Origin: Sipunculus nudus
Lineage: Eukaryota; Annelida; Sipuncula; Golfingiida; Sipunculidae
NCBI GenBank assembly: GCA_026874595.1
Contig: CM049318.1
Span: 17,160,241-17,224,240 of the forward strand
Direction: 5' to 3'
DNA length: 64,000 bases
Shown here: positions 24,041-37,533 of the stretch, in pieces
Position numbering within the stretch: the stretch's first letter is position 1
Layout of the letters: each line of letters begins with the position of its first letter
Notes under the pieces: model-generated
Databases searched by the model: none
Told to the model about the DNA's origin: nothing
What the model saw: only the letters and a program-made list of their open reading frames with translations
Program-made: the position numbers and the translations under genes

Positions 24041-26290
24041 GTGAACATCAATATCAAAATAAAGGGCAAAATCGTTCAATCAAAATCACAAATGTATAAT
24101 TTTGCTACTTTCAAAAAGTCATTTATTGATTTCTGGGACCCGTTTTCCTATTTTAACACAATTTACTTACATTGTTATAATATATCTGATATTGTTAGGC
24201 TCCCGCAAGGTCAATTAATACATTATTTCTTCATAAAATGTTGCAAAAAAGCATTTATTAAGACATAATCCCTTTGCTTACACTTTGCTTATGCTTTGCT
24301 TATTCTTTGCTTACGGCGAAATCATCACTGGAATGACACATTTTCCTAAAAATACACGCTGATATGACCCATAGGGACGCAGAAGGGTTCCCTGGCTACA
24401 CAGCACTTCCGCTTTGTGAACATTAATATCAAAATATAGGGCAAAATCGTTCAATCAATATCACAAATGTATAATTCTGCTACTTTCAAAAAGTCATTTA
24501 TTGATTTCTTGGACCCATTTTCCTGTTTTAACACAATTTACTTACATTGTTATAATATATCTAGGATTATAAGGCTCACGCATGGTCAATTAATACATTA
24601 TTTCTTCAGAAAATGTGGCAAAAAAGCATTTATTAAAACATAATCCCTTTGCTTACACTTTATTTATGTTTTGCTTATTCTTTGCTTACGGCGAAATCAT
24701 CACTGGAATGACACATTTTCCTAAAAATACACACTGATATGACCCACAGGGACGCAGACGGGTTCCCTGGCTACACAGCAGTTCTGATAAGTGAACTTTA
24801 ATATCAAAATAAAGGGCAAAATCGTTCAATCAAAATCACAAATTTATAACTGTGGTACTTTCAAACAGTCATTTATTGATTTCTGGGACCCATTTTACCA
24901 TTTAAACACAATTTACTTATATTGTTATAATATATCTGATATTATTAGACTCCCGCAAGGTCAATTAATACATTTTTTCTTCATATAATGTTGCAAAAAA
25001 GCATTTATTAAGACATAATCCATTTGCTAACACTTTATTTATGTTTTGCTCATTCTTTGCTTACGGTGAAATCATCACTGGAATGACACATTTTCCTAAA
25101 AATACGCGCTGATATGACCCATAGCGACGCAGAAGGGTTCACTGGCTACACAGCACTTCCGCTTTGTGAACATTAATATCAAAATATAGGGCAAAATCGT
25201 TCAATTAAAATCACAAATGTATAATTCTGCTACTTTCAAAAAGTCATTTATTGATTTCTTGGACCCATTTTCCTATTTTAACACAATTTACTTACATTGT
25301 TATAATATATCCGACATTATTAGACTCCCGCAAGGTCAATTAATACATTATTTCTTTATAAAATGTTCCAAAAAAGCATTTATTTAGACTTAATCCCTTT
25401 GCTTACACTTTGCTTATGCTTTGCTTATTCTTTGCTTACGGCGAAATCATCACTGGAATGACACATTTTCCTATAAATACACGCGGATATGAACCATAGG
25501 GACGCAGAAGGGTGCCCTGGCTACACAGCACTTCCGCTTTGTGAACATCAATATCAAAATAAAGGGCAAAATCGTTCAATCAAAATCACAAATGTATAAT
25601 TCTGCTACTTTCAAAAAGTCATTTATTTATTTCTGGGACCCGTTTTCCTATGTTAACACAATTTACGTACATTGTTATAATATATCTGATATTATTAGGC
25701 TCCCGCAAGGTCAATTTATACATTATATCTTCATAAAATGTTGCAAAAAAGCATTTATTAAGACATAATCCCTTTGCTTACACTTTGCTTATGCTTTGCT
25801 TATTCTTTGCTTACGGCGAAATCATCACTGGAATGACACATTTTCCTAAAAATACACGCTGATATGACCCATAGGGACGCAGAAGGGTTCCCTGGCTACA
25901 CAGCAGTTCCGCTTTGTGAACATCAATATCAAAATAAAGGGCAAAATCGTTCAATCAAAATCACAAATGTATAATTCTCCAACTTAATAAAAGTCATTTA
26001 TTGATTTCTGGGACCCATTTTCCAATTTAAACACAATTTTCTTACATTGCTTTAATATTTCTGATAATATTAGAATCCCGCAATATCAATAAATACATTA
26101 TTTCTTCAGAAAATTGTGCCAAAAAGCATTTATTAAGACATAATCCCTTTGCTTACACTTTATTTATGTTTTGCTTATTCTTTGCTTACGGTGAAATCAT
26201 CACTGGAATGACACATTTTCCTAAAAATACACGCTGATAGGACCCATAGGGACGCAGAAGGGTTCATTGGCTACACAGCACTTCCGCTTT
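24041..26290 (+). repeat. H-I-J-K-L-G block
   Basis: Starts: H 24041, I 24416, J 24791, K 25166, L 25541, G 25916. L has ATTTATTTATTTC and TACGTACATTG. G has CTCCAACTTAATAAAAG and AATATCAATAAATAC. The same order stands at 31911-34160 (offset 7,870) and 39847-42096 (offset 15,806). Confidence 0.88.
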
Positions 26291-26665
26291 GTGAACATTA
26301 ATATCAAGTTAAAGGGCAAAATCGATCAATCAAAATCACAAATGTATAATTCTGCTACTTTCAAAAAGTCATTTATTGATTTCTGGGACCCAGTTTCCTA
26401 TTTAAACACAATTTACTTACTTTGTTATAATATATCTGACATTATTAGACTCCCGCAAGGTCAATTAATACATTATTTCTTCATAAAATGTTGCAAAAAA
26501 AGCATTTATTAAGACTTAATCCTTTGCGTAGACTTTGCTTATGCTTTGCTTATTCTTTGCTTACGGCGAAATCATCACTGGAATGACACATTTTCCTAAA
26601 AATACACGCGGATATGACCCATAGGGACGCAGAAGGGTGCCCTGGCTACACAGCAGTTCCGCTTT
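26291..26665 (+). repeat. Chimeric M/N monomer
   Basis: The left part is M (AAGTTAAAGG, CAGTTTCC, TTACTTTGTTAT, seven-A tract), identical in type to 34161. After GCATTTATTAAGAC it switches to the N tail (TTAATCCTTTGCGTAGAC). The following monomer is O. The full-length sister has M then N then O, so one 375-bp monomer was lost (or never gained) by exchange within this short shared stretch. Confidence 0.88.
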
Positions 26666-27788
26666 GTGAACATCAATATCAAAATAAAGGACAAAATCGT
26701 TCAATCAAAATCACAAATGTATAACTGTGGTACTTTCAAAAAGTCATTTATTGATTTCTGGGACCCATTTTTCCATTTAAACACAATTTACTTACATTGT
26801 TATAATATATCTGATATTATTAGACTCCCGCAAGGTCAATTTATACATTATTTCTTCATAAAATGTTGCAAAAAAGCATTTATTAAGACAATCCATTTAC
26901 TTACACTTTATTTATGTTTTGCTTATTCTTTGCTTACGGTGAAATCATCACTGGAATGAGACATTTTCCTAAAAATACACGCTGATAGGACCCATAGGGA
27001 CGCAGAAGGGTTCATTGGCTACACAGCACTTCCGCTTTGTGAACATTAATATCAAATTAAAGGGCAAAATCGATCAATCAAAATCACAAATGTATAATTC
27101 TGCTACTTTCAAAAAGTCATTTATTGATTTCTGGGACCCAGTTTCCTATTTAAACACAATTTACTTACATTGTTATAATATATATGACATTATTAAACTC
27201 TCGCAAGGTCAAATAATACATTATTTCTTCAGAAAATGTTGCAAAAAAGCATTTATTAAGACATAATCCCTTTGCTTACACTTTGCTTATGCTTTGCTTA
27301 TTCTTTGCTTACGGCGAAATCATCACTGGAATGACACATTTTCCTAAAAATGCACGCTGATATGACCCATAGGGGCGCAGAAGGTTTCCCAGGCTACACA
27401 GCAGTTCCGCTTTTTGAACATTAATATCAAAATAAAGGACAAAATCGTTCAATCAAAATCACAAATGTATAATTCTCCTACTTAATAAAAGTCATTTATT
27501 GATTTCTGGGACCCATTTTACCATTTAAACACAATTTTCTTACATTGCTTTAATATTTCTGACATTATTAGACTCCCGCAAGGTCAATTAATACATTATT
27601 TCTTCAGAAAATGTTGCAAAAAAGCATTTATTAAGACATAATCCCTTTGCTTACACTTTGCTTATGCTTTGCTTATTCTTTGCTTACGGCGAAATCATCA
27701 CTGGAATGACACATTTTCCTAAAAATACACCCTGATATGACCCATAGGGACGCAGAAGGGTGCCCTGGCTACACAGCAGTTCTGCTTT
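26666..27788 (+). repeat. O-P-Q run of MNOPQAB, copy 4
   Basis: O 26666, P 27039 and Q 27414 match 733-1855 and 34911-36033, including AAAGGACAAAATC, TTAAACTCTCGC and the TTGAAC start of Q. A and B of this copy are at 27789 and 28164, inside the 8-monomer unit. Confidence 0.85.
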
Positions 27789-30787
27789 GTGAACATCAAT
27801 ATCAAAATAAAGGGCAAAATCGTTCAATCAAAATCACAAATGTATAATTCTGCTACTCTCAAAAAGTCATTTATTGATTTCTGGGACCCGTTTTCCTATT
27901 TTAACACAATTTACTTACATTGTTATAATATATCTGATACTATTAGGCTCACGCAAGGTCAATTAATACATTATTTCTTCAGAAAATGTTGCAAAAAAGC
28001 ATTTATTAAGACATAATCCCTTTGCGTAGACTTTGCGTATGCTTTGCTTATTCTTTGCTTACGGCGAAATCATCACTGTAATGACACATTTTCCTAAAAA
28101 TACACACTGATATGTCTCATAGGGACGCAGACGGGTTCCCTGGCTACACAGCAGTTCTGCTTTGTGAACATTAATATCAAATTAAAGGGCAAAATCGATC
28201 AATCAAAATCACAAATGTATAATTCTGCTACTTTCAAAAAGTCATTTATTGATTTCTGGGACCCGGTTTCCTATTTTAACACAATTTACCTTCATTGTTA
28301 TAATATATATGACATTATTAGACTCCCGCAAGGTCAATTAATACATTATTTCTTCAGAAAATGTTGCAAAAAAGCATTTATTAAGACATAATCCCTTTGC
28401 TTACACTTTGCTTATTCTTTGCTTATTCTTTGCTTACGGCGAAATCATCACTGGAATGACACAATTTCCTAAAAATACACGATGATATGACCCATAGGGA
28501 AGCAGAAGGGTGCCCTGGCTACACAGCAGTTCCGCTTTGTGAACATCAATATCAAAATAAAGGGCAAAATCGTTCAATCAAAATCACAAATGTATAATTC
28601 TGCTACTTTCAAAAAGTCATTTATTGATTTCTGGGACCCGTTTTCCTAAGTTAACACAATTTACTTACATTGTTATAATATATCTGATATTATTACGCCC
28701 CGCAAGGTCAATTTATACATTATTTCTTCATAAAATGTTGCAAAAAAGCATTTATTAAGACATAATCCCTTTGCTTACACTTTGCTTATGCTTTGCTTAT
28801 TCTTTGCTTACGGCGAAATCATCACTAGAATGACACATTTTCCTAAAAATACACGCTGATATGACCCATAGGGACACAGAAGGGTTCCCTGGCTACACAG
28901 CAGTTCCGCTTTGTGAACATCAATATCAAAATAAAGGGCAAAATCGTTCAATCAAAATCACAAATGTATAATTTTGCTACTTTCAAAAAGTCATTTATTG
29001 ATTTCTGGGACCCGTTTTCCTATTTTAACACAATTTACTTACATTGTTATAATATATCTGATATTGTTAGGCTCCCGCAAGGTCAATTAATACATTATTT
29101 CTTCATAAAATGTTGCAAAAAAGCATTTATTAAGACATAATCCCTTTGCTTACACTTTGCTTATGCTTTGCTTATTCTTTGCTTACGGCGAAATCATCAC
29201 TGGAATGACACATTTTCCTAAAAATACACGCTGATATGACCCATAGGGACGCAGAAGGGTTCCCTGGCTACACAGCACTTCCGCTTTGTGAACATTAATA
29301 TCAAAATATAGGGCAAAATCGTTCAATCAATATCACAAATGTATAATTCTGCTACTTTCAAAAAGTCATTTATTGATTTCTTGGACCCATTTTCCTGTTT
29401 TAACACAATTTACTTACATTGTTATAATATATCTAGGATTATAAGGCTCACGCATGGTCAATTAATACATTATTTCTTCAGAAAATGTGGCAAAAAAGCA
29501 TTTATTAAAACATAATCCCTTTGCTTACACTTTATTTATGTTTTGCTTATTCTTTGCTTACGGCGAAATCATCACTGGAATGACACATTTTCCTAAAAAT
29601 ACACACTGATATGACCCACAGGGACGCAGACGGGTTCCCTGGCTACACAGCAGTTCTGATAAGTGAACTTTAATATCAAAATAAAGGGCAAAATCGTTCA
29701 ATCAAAATCACAAATTTATAACTGTGGTACTTTCAAACAGTCATTTATTGATTTCTGGGACCCATTTTACCATTTAAACACAATTTACTTATATTGTTAT
29801 AATATATCTGATATTATTAGACTCCCGCAAGGTCAATTAATACATTTTTTCTTCATATAATGTTGCAAAAAAGCATTTATTAAGACATAATCCATTTGCT
29901 AACACTTTATTTATGTTTTGCTCATTCTTTGCTTACGGTGAAATCATCACTGGAATGACACATTTTCCTAAAAATACGCGCTGATATGACCCATAGCGAC
30001 GCAGAAGGGTTCACTGGCTACACAGCACTTCCGCTTTGTGAACATTAATATCAAAATATAGGGCAAAATCGTTCAATTAAAATCACAAATGTATAATTCT
30101 GCTACTTTCAAAAAGTCATTTATTGATTTCTTGGACCCATTTTCCTATTTTAACACAATTTACTTACATTGTTATAATATATCCGACATTATTAGACTCC
30201 CGCAAGGTCAATTAATACATTATTTCTTTATAAAATGTTCCAAAAAAGCATTTATTTAGACTTAATCCCTTTGCTTACACTTTGCTTATGCTTTGCTTAT
30301 TCTTTGCTTACGGCGAAATCATCACTGGAATGACACATTTTCCTATAAATACACGCGGATATGAACCATAGGGACGCAGAAGGGTGCCCTGGCTACACAG
30401 CACTTCCGCTTTGTGAACATCAATATCAAAATAAAGGGCAAAATCGTTCAATCAAAATCACAAATGTATAATTCTGCTACTTTCAAAAAGTCATTTATTT
30501 ATTTCTGGGACCCGTTTTCCTATGTTAACACAATTTACGTACATTGTTATAATATATCTGATATTATTAGGCTCCCGCAAGGTCAATTTATACATTATAT
30601 CTTCATAAAATGTTGCAAAAGAGCATTTATTAAGACATAATCCCTTTGCTTACACTTTGCTTATGCTTTGCTTATTCTTTGCTTACGGCAAAATCATCAC
30701 TGGAATGACACATTTTCCTAAAAATACACGCTGATATGACCCATAGGGACGCAGAAGGGTTCCCTGGCTACACAGCAGTTCCGCTTT
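27789..30787 (+). repeat. 8-monomer higher-order unit, copy 1 (2,999 bp)
   Basis: Starts: A 27789, B 28164, R 28539, H 28913, I 29288, J 29663, K 30038, L 30413. Private marks shared with the next copy include ACACAATTTCCTAAAA and GGGAAGCAGAAGG at the end of B, GCAAAAGAGC in L and TTACGGCAAAATC after L. The next copy follows directly. Confidence 0.92.
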
Positions 30788-33785
30788 GTGAACATTAATA
30801 TCAAAATAAAGGGCAAAATCGTTCAATCAAAATCACAAATGTATAATTCTGCTACTCTCAAAAAGTCATTTATTGATTTCTGGGACCCGTTTTCCTATTT
30901 TAACACAATTTACTTACATTGTTATAATATATCTGATACTATTAGGCTCACGCAAGGTCAATTAATACATTATTTCTTCAGAAAATGTTGCAAAAAAGCA
31001 TTTATTAAGACATAATCCCTTTGCGTAGACTTTGCGTATGCTTTGCTTATTCTTTGCTTACGGCGAAATCATCACTGTAATGACACATTTTCCTAAAAAT
31101 ACACACTGATATGTCTCATAGGGACGCAGACGGGTTCCCTGGCTACACAGCAGTTCTGCTTTGTGAACATTAATATCAATTAAAGGGCAAAATCGATCAA
31201 TCAAAATCACAAATGTATAATTCTGCTACTTTCAAAAAGTCATTTATTGATTTCTGGGACCCGGTTTCCTATTTTAACACAATTTACCTTCATTGTTATA
31301 ATATATATGACATTATTAGACTCCCGCAAGGTCAATTAATACATTATTTCTTCAGAAAATGTTGCAAAAAAGCATTTATTAAGACATAATCCCTTTGCTT
31401 ACACTTTGCTTATTCTTTGCTTATTCTTTGCTTACGGCGAAATCATCACTGGAATGACACAATTTCCTAAAAATACACGCTGATATGACCCATAGGGAAG
31501 CAGAAGGGTGCCCTGGCTACACAGCAGTTCCGCTTTGTGAACATCAATATCAAAATAAAGGGCAAAATCGTTCAATCAAAATCACAAATGTATAATTCTG
31601 CTACTTTCAAAAAGTCATTTATTGATTTCTGGGACCCGTTTTCCTAAGTTAACACAATTTACTTACATTGTTATAATATATCTGATATTATTACGCCCCG
31701 CAAGGTCAATTTATACATTATTTCTTCATAAAATGTTGCAAAAAAGCATTTATTAAGACATAATCCCTTTGCTTACACTTTGCTTATGCTTTGCTTATTC
31801 TTTGCTTACGGCGAAATCATCACTAGAATGACACATTTTCCTAAAAATACACGCTGATATGACCCATAGGGACACAGAAGGGTTCCCTGGCTACACAGCA
31901 GTTCCGCTTTGTGAACATCAATATCAAAATAAAGGGCAAAATCGTTCAATCAAAATCACAAATGTATAATTTTGCTACTTTCAAAAAGTCATTTATTGAT
32001 TTCTGGGACCCGTTTTCCTATTTTAACACAATTTACTTACATTGTTATAATATATCTGATATTGTTAGGCTCCCGCAAGGTCAATTAATACATTATTTCT
32101 TCATAAAATGTTGCAAAAAAGCATTTATTAAGACATAATCCCTTTGCTTACACTTTGCTTATGCTTTGCTTATTCTTTGCTTACGGCGAAATCATCACTG
32201 GAATGACACATTTTCCTAAAAATACACGCTGATATGACCCATAGGGACGCAGAAGGGTTCCCTGGCTACACAGCACTTCCGCTTTGTGAACATTAATATC
32301 AAAATATAGGGCAAAATCGTTCAATCAATATCACAAATGTATAATTCTGCTACTTTCAAAAAGTCATTTATTGATTTCTTGGACCCATTTTCCTGTTTTA
32401 ACACAATTTACTTACATTGTTATAATATATCTAGGATTATAAGGCTCACGCATGGTCAATTAATACATTATTTCTTCAGAAAATGTGGCAAAAAAGCATT
32501 TATTAAAACATAATCCCTTTGCTTACACTTTATTTATGTTTTGCTTATTCTTTGCTTACGGCGAAATCATCACTGGAATGACACATTTTCCTAAAAATAC
32601 ACACTGATATGACCCACAGGGACGCAGACGGGTTCCCTGGCTACACAGCAGTTCTGATAAGTGAACTTTAATATCAAAATAAAGGGCAAAATCGTTCAAT
32701 CAAAATCACAAATTTATAACTGTGGTACTTTCAAACAGTCATTTATTGATTTCTGGGACCCATTTTACCATTTAAACACAATTTACTTATATTGTTATAA
32801 TATATCTGATATTATTAGACTCCCGCAAGGTCAATTAATACATTTTTTCTTCATATAATGTTGCAAAAAAGCATTTATTAAGACATAATCCATTTGCTAA
32901 CACTTTATTTATGTTTTGCTCATTCTTTGCTTACGGTGAAATCATCACTGGAATGACACATTTTCCTAAAAATACGCGCTGATATGACCCATAGCGACGC
33001 AGAAGGGTTCACTGGCTACACAGCACTTCCGCTTTGTGAACATTAATATCAAAATATAGGGCAAAATCGTTCAATTAAAATCACAAATGTATAATTCTGC
33101 TACTTTCAAAAAGTCATTTATTGATTTCTTGGACCCATTTTCCTATTTTAACACAATTTACTTACATTGTTATAATATATCCGACATTATTAGACTCCCG
33201 CAAGGTCAATTAATACATTATTTCTTTATAAAATGTTCCAAAAAAGCATTTATTTAGACTTAATCCCTTTGCTTACACTTTGCTTATGCTTTGCTTATTC
33301 TTTGCTTACGGAGAAATCATCACTGGAATGACACATTTTCCTATAAATACACGCGGATATGAACCATAGGGACGCAGAAGGGTGCCCTGGCTACACAGCA
33401 CTTCCGCTTTGTGAACATCAATATCAAAATAAAGGGCAAAATCGTTCAATCAAAATCACAAATGTATAATTCTGCTACTTTCAAAAAGTCATTTATTTAT
33501 TTCTGGGACCCGTTTTCCTATGTTAACACAATTTACGTACATTGTTATAATATATCTGATATTATTAGGCTCCCGCAAGGTCAATTTATACATTATATCT
33601 TCATAAAATGTTGCAAAAGAGCATTTATTAAGACATAATCCCTTTGCTTACACTTTGCTTATGCTTTGCTTATTCTTTGCTTACGGCAAAATCATCACTG
33701 GAATGACACATTTTCCTAAAAATACACGCTGATATGACCCATAGGGACGCAGAAGGGTTCCCTGGCTACACAGCAGTTCCGCTTT
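30788..33785 (+). repeat. 8-monomer higher-order unit, copy 2 (2,998 bp)
   Basis: Starts: A 30788, B 31163 (one base lost at ATATCAATTAAAGG), R 31537, H 31911, I 32286, J 32661, K 33036, L 33411. By eye almost identical to 27789-30787. Visible differences include CACGCTGATATG against CACGATGATATG and ACGGAGAAATC against ACGGCGAAATC. This is a direct tandem pair and looks like a recent duplication. Confidence 0.92.
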
Positions 33786-34160
33786 GTGAACATTAATATC
33801 AAAATAAAGGGCAAAATCGTTCAATCAAAATCACAAATGTATAATTCTCCAACTTAATAAAAGTCATTTATTGATTTCTGGGACCCATTTTCCAATTTAA
33901 ACACAATTTTCTTACATTGCTTTAATATTTCTGATAATATTAGAATCCCGCAATATCAATAAATACATTATTTCTTCAGAATAATGTGTCAAAAAGCATT
34001 TATTAAGACATAATCCCTTTGCTTACACTTTATTTATGTTTTGCTTATTCTTTGCTTACGGTGAAATCATCACTGGAATGACACATTTTCCTAAAAATAC
34101 ACGCTGATAGGACCCATAGGGACGCAGAAGGGTTCATTGGCTACACAGCACTTCCGCTTT
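33786..34160 (+). repeat. G monomer linking HIJKL to MNOPQAB
   Basis: It has CTCCAACTTAATAAAAG and AATATCAATAAATAC, as at 25916 and 41722, with a private AGAATAATGTGTC replacing AGAAAATTGTGCC. Confidence 0.8.
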
Positions 34161-36783
34161 GTGAACATTAATATCAAGTTAAAGGGCAAAATCGATCAAT
34201 CAAAATCACAAATGTATAATTCTGCTACTTTCAAAAAGTCATTTATTGATTTCTGGGACCCAGTTTCCTATTTAAACACAATTTACTTACTTTGTTATAA
34301 TATATCTGACATTATTAGTCTCCCGCAAGGTCAATTAATACATTATTTCTTCATAAAATGTTGCAAAAAAAGCATTTATTAAGACATAATCCCTTTGCTT
34401 ACACTTTGCTGATGCTTTGCTTATTCTTTGCTTACGGCGAAATAATCACTGGAATGACACATTTTCCTAAAATTACACGCTGATATGACCCATAGGGACG
34501 CAGAAGGGTGCCCTGGCTACACAGCAGTTCCGCTTTGTGAACATCAATATCAAAATAAAGGGCAAAATCGTTCAATCAAAATCACAAATGTATAATTTTG
34601 CTAATTTCAAAAAGTCATTTATTGATTTCTGGGACCCGTTTTCCTATTTTAACACAATTTACTTACATTGTTATAATATATCTGATATTATTAGGCTCCC
34701 TCATGGTCAATTAATACATTATTTCTTGATAAAATGTTCCAAAAAAGCATTTATTAAGACTTAATCCTTTGCGTAGACTTTGCTTATGCTTTGCTTATTC
34801 TTTGCTTACGGCGAAATCATCACTGGAATGACACATTTTCCTAAAAATACACGCGGATATGACCCATAGGGACGCAGAAGGGTGCCCTGGCTACACAGCA
34901 GTTCCGCTTTGTGAACATCAATATCAAAATAAAGGACAAAATCGTTCAATCAAAATCACAAATGTATAACTGTGGTACTTTCAAAAAGTCATTTATTGAT
35001 TTCTGGGACCCATTTTTCCATTTAAACACAATTTACTTACATTGTTATAATATATCTGATATTATTAGACTCCCGCAAGGTCAATTTATACATTATTTCT
35101 TCATAAAATGTTGCAAAAAAGCATTTATTAAGACAATCCATTTACTTACACTTTATTTATGTTTTGCTTATTCTTTGCTTACGGTGAAATCATCACTGGA
35201 ATGAGACATTTTCCTAAAAATACACGCTGATAGGACCCATAGGGACGCAGAAGGGTTCATTGGCTACACAGCACTTCCGCTTTGTGAACATTAATATCAA
35301 ATTAAAGGGCAAAATCGATCAATCAAAATCACAAATGTATAATTCTGCTACTTTCAAAAAGTCATTTATTGATTTCTGGGACCCAGTTTCCTATTTAAAC
35401 ACAATTTACTTACATTGTTATAATATATATGACATTATTAAACTCTCGCAAGGTCAAATAATACATTATTTCTTCAGAAAATGTTGCAAAAAAGCATTTA
35501 TTAAGACATAATCCCTTTGCTTACACTTTGCTTATGCTTTGCTTATTCTTTGCTTACGGCGAAATCATCACTGGAATGACACATTTTCCTAAAAATGCAC
35601 GCTGATATGACCCATAGGGGCGCAGAAGGTTTCCCAGGCTACACAGCAGTTCCGCTTTTTGAACATTAATATCAAAATAAAGGACAAAATCGTTCAATCA
35701 AAATCACAAATGTATAATTCTCCTACTTAATAAAAGTCATTTATTGATTTCTGGGACCCATTTTACCATTTAAACACAATTTTCTTACATTGCTTTAATA
35801 TTTCTGACATTATTAGACTCCCGCAAGGTCAATTAATACATTATTTCTTCAGAAAATGTTGCAAAAAAGCATTTATTAAGACATAATCCCTTTGCTTACA
35901 CTTTGCTTATGCTTTGCTTATTCTTTGCTTACGGCGAAATCATCACTGGAATGACACATTTTCCTAAAAATACACCCTGATATGACCCATAGGGACGCAG
36001 AAGGGTGCCCTGGCTACACAGCAGTTCTGCTTTGTGAACATCAATATCAAAATAAAGGGCAAAATCGTTCAATCAAAATCACAAATGTATAATTCTGCTA
36101 CTCTCAAAAAGTCATTTATTGATTTCTGGGACCCGTTTTCCTATTTTAACACAATTTACTTACATTGTTATAATATATCTGATAGTATTAGGCTCACGCA
36201 AGGTCAATTAATACATTATTTCTTCAGAAAATGTTGCAAAAAAGCATTTATTAAGACATAATCCCTTTGCGTAGACTTTGCGTATGCTTTGCTTATTCTT
36301 TGCTTACGGCGAAATCATCACTGTAATGACACATTTTCCTAAAAATACACACTGATATGTCTCATAGGGACGCAGACGGGTTCCCTGGCTACACAGCAGT
36401 TCTGCTTTGTGAACATTAATATCAAATTAAAGGGCAAAATCGATCAATCAAAATCACAAATGTATAATTCTGCTACTTTCAAAAAGTCATTTATTGATTT
36501 CTGGGACCCGGTTTCCTATTTTAACACAATTTACCTTCATTGTTATAATATATATGACATTATTAGACTCCCGCAAGGTCAATTAATACATTATTTCTTC
36601 AGAAAATGTTGCAAAAAAGCATTTATTAAGACATAATCCCTTTGCTTACACTTTGCTTATTCTTTGCTTATTCTTTGCTTACGGCGAAATCATCACTGGA
36701 ATGACACATTTTCCTAAAAATACACGCTGATATGACCCATAGGGACGCAGAAGGGTGCCCTGGCTACACAGCAGTTCCGCTTT
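34161..36783 (+). repeat. Higher-order block MNOPQAB, copy 3
   Basis: Starts: M 34161, N 34537, O 34911, P 35284, Q 35659, A 36034, B 36409. It matches 1-2605 at offset 34,178. Differences include GCTAATTTC in N and GATAGTATT in A. This is the only MNOPQAB copy in the window with a complete, non-chimeric M. Confidence 0.9.
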
Positions 36784-37533
36784 GTGAACATCAATATCAA
36801 AATAAAGGGCAAAATCGTTCAATCAAAATCACAAATTTATAACTGTGGTACTTTCAAAAAGTCATTTATTGATTTCTGGGACCCATTTTACCATTTAAAC
36901 ACAATTTACTTATATTGTTATAATATATTTGACATTATTAGACTCCCGCAAGGTCAATTAATACATTATTTCTTCATAAAATGTTGCAAAAAAGCATTTA
37001 TTAAAACATAATCCCTTTGCTTACACTTTATTTATGTTTTGCTTATTCTTTGCTTACGGCGAAATCATCACTGTAATGACACATTTTCCTAAAAATACAC
37101 ACTGATATGACCCACAGGGACGCAGACGGGTTCCCTGGCTACACAGCACTTCCGCTTTGTGAACATTAATATCAAAATATAGGGCAAAATCGTTCAATCA
37201 ATATCACAAATGTATAATTCTGCTACTTTCAAAAAGTCATTTATTGATTTCTTGGACCCATTTTCCTGTTTTAACACAATTTACTTACATTGTTATAATA
37301 TATCTAGGATTACAAGGCTCACGCATGGTCAATTAATACATTATTTCTTCATAAAATGTTGCAAAAAAGCATTTATTAAGACATAATCCCTTTGCTTACA
37401 CTTTGCTTATGCTTTGCTTATTCTTTGCTTACGGCGAAATCATCACTGGAATGACCCATTTTCCAAAAAATACACGCTGATATGACCCATAGGGACGCAG
37501 TAGGGTGCCCTGGCTACACAGCAGTTCCGCTTT
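36784..37533 (+). repeat. C and I' monomers
   Basis: C 36784 has the private ATATATTTGAC shared with 3731 and 7103, then an I/J-like tail (TTAAAACATAATCC, CCACAGGGACGC). I' 37159 has TCTAGGATTACAAGG, shared with 37909, and a C'-like tail ending in GACGCAGTAGGG. Both are recombinants that join the blocks on either side. Confidence 0.8.
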
